This document shows positions 57,661-64,000 of a stretch of 64,000 nucleotides of DNA, one piece after another. The position numbers were made by a program, and so were the translations under genes. The notes beneath the pieces are model-generated. The model made no database searches and was not told the origin of the DNA. It saw nothing but the letters and a program-made list of their open reading frames with translations. The stretch comes from Pterois miles (lineage: Eukaryota; Chordata; Actinopteri; Perciformes; Scorpaenidae), in NCBI GenBank assembly GCA_947000775.1, contig CAMQGK010000008.1, forward strand, positions 4,986,501 through 5,050,500. Direction: 5' to 3'. Every line of letters begins with the position of its first letter. The first letter of the stretch is position 1.

Positions 57661-58998
57661 TTTGTCATTCTTTATACTTCCTGATTCACAATTACGTGGA
57701 TTCATTACAATATTTTTTCATGGCATACTGTATACATGAATTACAGTGCATTATTTTTCATGGATATAGCTAAGAACGGCGTATGAGACCAGCCTGCCAT
57801 ATGAGGTAAACCAGTGTTTTAATACTGTAAATGTGATTTTGCTCAGTAAGGGGGCACCCAAAGTGTCTAGACAGACAGAGATTGGACTTTAAATGTAGGC
57901 CATTTCCTGTCACGTTTCTCCTGACATCCAGCTAAAGAGAAATCAACGCTATAAAAACTTCATTTTGGCACCATATAAGCCACTGAAGTCGTTTCTGATC
58001 AGGATCGTCTGTCAGGAATGCTTTTGCTCATAATTCAAGCACTTCTTAATACAGCTATCTACAGGAATCTAGCAGAGTATTATTGGTGTTACAGCGATAA
58101 CAATAAAAAAACTCATTAATATAAAAATATTGTTTCACATTCTCAGGCTAATTTAGCATTTAGCTACTAGCATAAATAGCTTGGGATGCTTATTATCACT
58201 GTGGATTTAAAAGCCCAATTGGAAAGCAACTTCCCAGAGCTTAATCTGTGACTTTATCCCTCCAATTGAACAATTGCTTGTCCGGTGGTTTCTCATTTGA
58301 GCATATCAGCAAACCATCAGTGAAGCACTGCATTATTAGTCACAACAATGTGCTGTGTGTTGCGTGATTGGAGAACATTAAGTTGCCTAGAAAAAAGCTC
58401 AAGAAGTAATTAACATAACTATACTGGGCGGCAATTTATTTCCAACTGAATTGAACTGAAACTGAGCCCACAGTCAGTACAGTGAAATATTACAGCCAAA
58501 CAAAATAACCTTCATTAGCATCCCCACATGATTATCCTGGTTCACAAATTGTCAGTTCACTCATTTTGTCTCCTCTATACATGATTACAATTCACCCAAG
58601 ATGATGATGCACTGCAGTAGGTTGAAAAACAAACAGCACTACTGTTAAGCTTATTATTGATCATTTGAGATGTTTGAAACCTATGACGCATTACCTTTCC
58701 CTACTGGGTTCTGAATGGCATTTTATACTGCCTGAGCATCATTTGGGGGAAAAACATGTGAGTTTAACTAAACCCAGGGGCCTTCTCAGACTATATTTGC
58801 GATGACAGCTTGGCCTCGAGGCTCACAGTGGATGTATTTCCCCAGAGGACTCTGGCAAACAGGGACGCTAACAAGCCAGGCAAGCGCCATGTGTTGGATT
58901 CTCCCCGAAATGTTCTGCTCAGTTCAGATCCTCATTCTAAGTACTTCATTTAAATTATTACAATCAACACAAAGTAGAAAAAAACAATATAATTATTA
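57661..58998. other. Intergenic, largely repeat-free; no gene recognised
   Basis: 58200-58960 has balanced composition, several ATTA/TAAT homeodomain-type cores and no repeat family that I can identify. Candidate conserved noncoding DNA only. Confidence 0.35.
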
Positions 58999-58999
58999 G

Positions 59000-59472
59000 G
59001 TAACATTTTATTTTACAGCTCCGCAAATTTCATGCTAATTAGGTGATAATTAGCAAGTAATCTATTTGAAATTACTTTGGAATTACTACCAAATTACCCA
59101 AATACTTACCTCAAAATATATCAAAATATTATTATTTAATAATTATATCTTATATTATAATATTATAATTATATTATCTATTTAATACATTTCCAGGAAA
59201 AGAATACAAAGTTAGATGCTTTCTCTCCATGTCTGCTGGTAAATAGATGATAATTAGCAAATAACTTATATGAAGTTTATAAAGAAAACTCCCTGAATCA
59301 TTCCATTAGCTACCAGGTTATGAATTATATTAAATAATGTTTATAATAAAGTAATTTTTGATACATTTTGAGGTAACTATTGGGGTAATTTGGCAGTAAT
59401 TCCAAAGAAACTTACTTGTTAATTATCACCTACTTACCATGAAATTTGCTGGCCTCTAACATGAAGAGTTAA
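59000..59472. mobile_element. Palindromic (foldback-like) element, copy 2
   Basis: It starts 'ggtaacattttattttacag' and ends 'catgaagagttaac'. Both ends run inward through 'gcaaatttcatg', 'aggtgataatta', 'aaattacc' and 'tacctcaaaat', as inverted repeats of about 150 bp. It is the same family as 44296-44734. Confidence 0.78.
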
Positions 59473-60379
59473 CAATTATTATTCATCAGAGCCACTGTTT
59501 TCAGCCTTGTTTGCATGACAGACATGTATGGGCATCCCATGTCTCTTTCATGCAAGCCTGTGGTTAATGGGCAAACGTCCGTAGCTTGAATTCACAAACA
59601 GGCATAATTAGCAAGCTCTGCAGTGCCTTGTTCTCAGTTTGAACTCTCCGTTTTCTCCAGCGGCACAAACAAGGACCATCTAATCATAGTCTTCTGTTGC
59701 CATGATGGGGCGCACTGTGTCTGGAGGAAGTGCCTTTAAGCAATTAACATGTGTAAACAAGTCAGATTGGCACATGTCAAAAGCAGCGCCCTGTAATGTG
59801 GGAGGTGAACTCCCTGGCATACTGAGAGTGCGTTGAAACAGATGTGTGCATATGTTTACAGTTTTTTTTTTCCAAATTCATATTTCTACATTTTAGAAGT
59901 GACACCTACAAAATGGTTGAAATTAAGTGAGGCAGTGCTTTTTAGTTCACAGCAGGAAAGCCGGCGAAATGTGATGGAATCAAATAAAAACTGGATTAGT
60001 CGCTAATTTCATGTGGGATGGGCTCACCAATTTAAATCTTGACGTCCCAGTTTACAGCTCAAGTTGTCTGTGTTTGTAGGTATTGATTGAACTGTCTGAA
60101 GTCACTGGAACAGCACAATGCAAAATCAGTTTAAGGGTAGATCTCTGAAATCAGATGCAGACGTGGAGAATAGAACAATGAAAACAGACATTCATTTGGT
60201 ATTTTCACCATTCCTACAATTTATCATCAATATAATTAATAGTATATCTCCCACAAAATTACACTCTAATTCAACTAAACTTAATTCTCAATTACGTTTG
60301 GAGGGAAACGTATTTTGTCGCAGATTAAGGTCGCAGTTTTAAATAATTTTACACACAGGATTAATGTTGTGAATTGAAA
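59473..60379. other. Intergenic, no gene recognised
   Basis: 59480-59800 again looks single-copy and non-repetitive. The ORF at 60118-60342 has no motif or splice support. Confidence 0.35.
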
Positions 60380-60500
60380 CCAAAAATGCAACAGCACCAC
60401 TTAGTTAGGTTTAATACTAAACATCATGGTTTGCCTTAAAATGTGTCACACGGGACACAAACGGCAGGCAAGAAAGTCCTATATTTGTTGGACCTGAAGA
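60380..60500 (+). repeat. Dispersed repeat R5 fragment
   Basis: 'acttagttaggtttaatact' and 'aagtcctatatttgttggac' tie it to the R5 family. Confidence 0.4.
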
Positions 60501-60789
60501 CTAAAGATGTTTTAAGATCTGTCTCCCCTATGGTTAAAGCTGCTTGATTGCATAATTATCATTTCTATCAAATGACTATTTGTATGTGAAAAGTCGCACT
60601 CTTCAGTCGCACTCTTATCTGATGTCTTGCTCGGCTCTGCAGAAGCTTCTTTGCATCTTTCTGCAACTGTTCTGGTTTTAAGACTAATTGTTGTGGTTCA
60701 CTCTCACCGCTCTCAAAGGCAACACCTTGTTTTCAGCTGCATCAGGCAGCTGTTTTCAATGAAAACACTCTAAAAAGCCACTGTACACC

Positions 60790-61220
60790 CAGGGCTGACA
60801 CTAGCCTTTTGGTGCACTAGGTGAAATTCAGATTTGGAGTTAGAGCTGGTTAAAACCCTAATCCAAGCCCCGTAAAACACAACACACATCAGGTATCACA
60901 ATGGTTTTAAGACAAAAATAAACTTTTTATTTTTATAAATAACTGTATGTATTATAATATATATAAACATTGTTGGCTTTAAAGTGGTTAGTCAGTGTCA
61001 TTACAAGTTGTACTTTTATTAACAATAATAAGTGATTGGGGGCCACTGAAAACATGTTCTTCTGTTACCTCAATGCAGAGAATGAAGAAGGGTGCCCACT
61101 GGCATTTCTTTTTTCATTTTTATTATTTATTTATTTTTAGAGGGCAAGCAGCCCCCCCCCCCCCCAGAGGGTGGCACCCTAGGCGACCGCCTATATGGTC
61201 TGTGCCTTAAGCCGGTCCTG
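60790..61220. mobile_element. Short DNA element ('cagggctgacactagcc' / 'caggaccggcttaagg')
   Basis: The left end 'cagggctgacactagccttt' plus 'tggtgcactagg' and the right end (minus strand) 'caggaccggcttaaggcaca' followed by 'ggcggtcgcctagggtgcca' resemble each other loosely. The right end is a familiar fish repeat terminus. A poly-C run lies at 61153-61165. Confidence 0.5.
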
Positions 61221-62090
61221 TGGATGCTGCCTGCCCAGCTACAAACCAGCTAAATAAAAACAAATTCATAATTCTTGGTACTAAATAATAAAATAAGCTA
61301 AAGTTGAAGCTAAAATGTGGCCATTAACACAATGAATTATGACAATCTGGGATATCCTTTAGCTCTAGTCAATGTTAATATCAAAAGTGTGCTGAAATAA
61401 TGAGCTATGCTTACACATTGGTTGTCATGTTCTGTCTATCAAACTCTTGCCTCTCTCATCCTCTTGATTCTTTCCCACGATGCAGCTTTTCATCATTCTT
61501 CCATCACCGCTCATGCGATATCTGAGCAACAGGATTCCTATTAAAACTGTATCACTTTCCATTCCGGACAGGAGGACTTTGTCAAGATGGCTGCTGTAAC
61601 GAACCCCAGGGAGCCATTAGGGGCTTGTGTTCAAAGTCGAAGTGATTAAAGGATGCTTTGTTGAAAACATAAAAGGGAGAGGCTGTGGGTGAGATAGAAT
61701 GAGAAAGCGTGAGAGATCTTCTCCCTGTGTCCTGCTCAAGTTCCCCATGTCCCTCATTTGGGCAGCAGACTGTTTGGATCCATGTTTGAAGCTCCACCGT
61801 CAGCTAACTACTGATTCATTACAGTATAGTCATTAAGGTGATAATGCAAATGGAAGTTAAAATGTCACAGTGAAAACTTTTGTTTTTGTTCACTGTGTTA
61901 CAGAGGGCTTTAACTCTGGGAGTTTGCTATTTACAGTGTGTTGATTTATCATGTAAGCCATGTTATCAAGCGGTGTGGCTCCAGGGATGGCTACTGAAAC
62001 TGGTTATCCTCTTTTTGTTAAGTGCCATCATCAGAAGTTTAAATCATTGTTTTTTAGCGACTGTGACCCAAAAGTAGAGGAAGTCATGTT
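61221..62090. other. Intergenic, nothing recognised
   Basis: Short unremarkable ORFs. No repeat family identified. Confidence 0.4.
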
Positions 62091-62614
62091 GCTCTGGTTC
62101 TATCTGTTTGGCGTGGAGAGGAGGTTGTTGCTCTGGTTCTATCTGTTTGGCGTGGAGAGGAGGTCGTGTTCCTCTGGTTCTATCTGTTTGGCGTGGAGAG
62201 GAGGTCATGTTGCTCTGGTTCTATCTGTTTGGCGTGGAGAGGACGTTGTGTTGCTCTGGTTCTATCTGTTTGGCGTGGAGAGGAGGTCATGTTGCTCTGG
62301 TTCTATCTGTTTGGCGTGGAGAGGACGTCGTGTTCTCTGGTTCTATCTGTTTGGGGGAGAGGCATGTTGCTCTGGTTCTATCTGTTTGGTGTGGAGAGGA
62401 GGTCATGTTGCTCTGGTTCTATCTGTTTGGTGTGGAGAGGAGGTCATGTTGCTCTGGTTCTATGTGTTTGGTGTGGAGAGGAGGTCATGTTGCTCTGGTT
62501 CTATCTGTTTGGTGTGGAGAGGAGGTCATGTTGCTCTGGTTCTATGTGTTTGGCGTGGAGAGGAGGTCATGTTGCTCTGGTTCTATCTGTTTGGCATGGA
62601 GAGGAGGTTGTGCT
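62091..62614 (+). repeat. 41-bp minisatellite, about 13 tandem copies
   Basis: The unit begins 'gctctggttctatctgtttg' and continues 'gcgtggagaggaggtcatgt' plus t. Unit starts lie at 62091, 62130, 62171, 62212, 62253, 62294, 62334, 62369, 62410, 62451, 62492, 62533 and 62574. Most units are 41 bp, the second is 39-bp spaced, and one is shortened to 35. Because 41 is not a multiple of three and the unit lacks stops in this phase, all three plus frames stay open. Confidence 0.95.
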
Positions 62615-62740
62615 GCTCTGCTCTAATGGGTGTCCGGAGACACTAAATCTACAATACACTGTAAATCTCTAACACAGCTCTTAAGAACAAAGCTCTCATT
62701 CACCACAAATTCCTTGATGATGAGCTCTTTTTATGTCATG

Positions 62741-62860
62741 GCATTTTTGATACGATACATATCACGATACAGGGGTTATGGTTCAATATATTGTCATATA
62801 CTGCAATTCTGTAAGGCAATATATTGCGATTTTTTATTTAATTCTTGAAAAGCTGTGAAA
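62741..62860 (+). mobile_element. Fragment of hAT-like MITE (24688 family)
   Basis: 'gatacgatacatatcacgat', 'acaggggttatggttcaata' and 'ttgtcatatactgc' match the left half of the intron-7 element. No termini remain. Confidence 0.55.
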
Positions 62861-63964
62861 CTAGTATAAAGAATACAGTATGTCTCCATATACATAAAAT
62901 CTTTTTTTAAACACAAAATGGGCTCTGCAATGCATCTTTACATAGTTTACTGTCAGCTGAAGTAGCGTAAAAAGAACTTGGAAGATTATGGGTTCATGTA
63001 AAACAAAGCAGATTGAGACAACAACATTTGATTGGATACCGGTTGGTGTGACATTTTGTGACAAATGAAAGCTCTGCATAGACACCGTCTCAGCTCAGTA
63101 CGCAGAGATGGAGTTCTGCCGGGCAAGGTTTCCCCTTGAACTCAAGGCAGTGAGACTATTAACTTGAGGATACTGAGAGGATGTGTGTGATTATCTGACT
63201 GAATGTGTGTGGAAACTGTATATATATTTATACACATCCTTGTAAGAGTATATTGTTTGTAAATGTGTGTGTTTGTACACTGCATATAGAGGAAAGTCAC
63301 ATTGCGGTATTTCAGCAAGCGTGTCTGCTTATATATTGGCTTTGCCAAAGAATCCCCAGTGATCAAGTCCAATTCAGCAGCCCTGCCCTAATAAGCTCTG
63401 CACATCAAGGCTTTTCTCCCTTTTCCTCTCCTCCTCGTTCCCTCACTCTTATCCTTCCTCCTGCTTCTCCTTTGACTGCCACCCATTAGCCAACCCAGAC
63501 CACACAATAGAACCCAATCATATCTGGCAATACAAATTAGCCCCATTTTTTTTTTTTCTGTCTCTTGCGCTTCAAAACACCTCTCGACAGAATGGCCCCC
63601 GTGCTTCCGCCTGCACCCGGATTATTTGTCTACCATTCATCTGTGCACATGTGCGTGTCTATGCGTGTCATTATTTCTGAATGCTCCTCTGAGCGTAGAA
63701 AAAGGGGAACAAAGAGGCTGGAGCCCAGCAATGACTGGGCCACACTCATTAGGCTTTCTGAAGATATTATAACAGAATTCCACCACTATTCTGTATGGGG
63801 CAATTAGTTTTTGAATATTCACTGTATGCGTCGGTGCGATGACGGCGTGCACATATACATGAATGACAGAATGAATTAGACAGCTTGTCAATTAGAAAAT
63901 CCCTTGCCACCTCTTTCATCGCTCATTCCCTTTGAGTTGCTGGCAGGGGAAGCAGGCTAAAATG
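62861..63964. other. Intergenic, no gene recognised
   Basis: Single-copy-looking DNA. 63340-63900 has no repeat signature and could be conserved noncoding. ORFs on both strands overlap and lack motifs. Confidence 0.35.
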
Positions 63965-63993
63965 CACACACACACACACACACACACACACAC
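63965..63993 (+). repeat. (CA)n microsatellite
   Basis: About 14 CA units close to the right edge. Confidence 0.95.
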
Positions 63994-64000
63994 CGAAGCC

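Noticed and set aside
62091..62614. CRISPR-like array
   Set aside because: Units are directly contiguous with no unique spacers, in an animal genome. It is a minisatellite.
61960..62672. Three long overlapping plus-strand ORFs with repeated WFYLFGVERR-like peptides
   Set aside because: They are the three frames of a 41-bp non-coding tandem repeat. No start context, splice sites or domain.

Overview
The window looks like nuclear DNA from a ray-finned fish, most likely a spiny-rayed (acanthomorph/percomorph) teleost. The evidence is GT-AG introns, an ARAP2-like gene beside a DTHD1-like gene, a tRNA-derived SINE, a teleost-type non-LTR retrotransposon, many short inverted-repeat DNA transposons and long TG/CA microsatellites. 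Nothing bacterial or viral was recognised. The species cannot be named from the sequence.

Layout. (1) 1-8932, minus strand: the 5' end of arap2. Its first coding exon (SAM domain plus linker) lies at 3295-4133, and a candidate noncoding first exon ends at 8932. The rest of arap2 lies beyond the left edge. A 600-bp A/T-homopolymer and 37-G tract at 4860-5476 is probably an assembly or consensus artefact. (2) 9.1-12.3 kb: the divergent arap2/dthd1 intergenic region. It holds an RFX X-box followed by a TATA-like element about 290 and 250 bp upstream of the dthd1 start codon. (3) 12312-27160, plus strand: dthd1 in ten coding exons, 926 codons, with every splice phase consistent. It encodes a long acidic N-terminal region, a ZU5 domain, a second ZU5/UPA-like region and a C-terminal death domain. 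(4) Inside the 4.9-kb intron 6 of dthd1, on the opposite strand, a complete six-coding-exon gene (19880-21929) encodes a 242-residue membrane protein that I do not recognise. It includes a 50-bp exon that a plain ORF scan misses but that is needed to restore phase. (5) 27.2-64 kb: no convincing protein-coding gene. This stretch contains DNA-transposon remnants, a SINE, an internally deleted LINE, palindromic elements, microsatellites, a 41-bp minisatellite, a cluster of bZIP-type sites and several repeat-free stretches that could be conserved regulatory DNA.

The head-to-head order arap2(-)/dthd1(+), followed by a gene-poor flank, matches the human 4p14 arrangement as I remember it. This is a syntenic argument for the arap2 and dthd1 assignments. 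arap2 should encode a phosphoinositide-regulated Arf GAP. dthd1 is a ZU5/death-domain protein of poorly known biochemistry, and its X-box suggests cilium-linked expression. The nested antisense gene is the most novel item. No similarity search could be run, so family identities rest on recognised motifs, splice logic and synteny.
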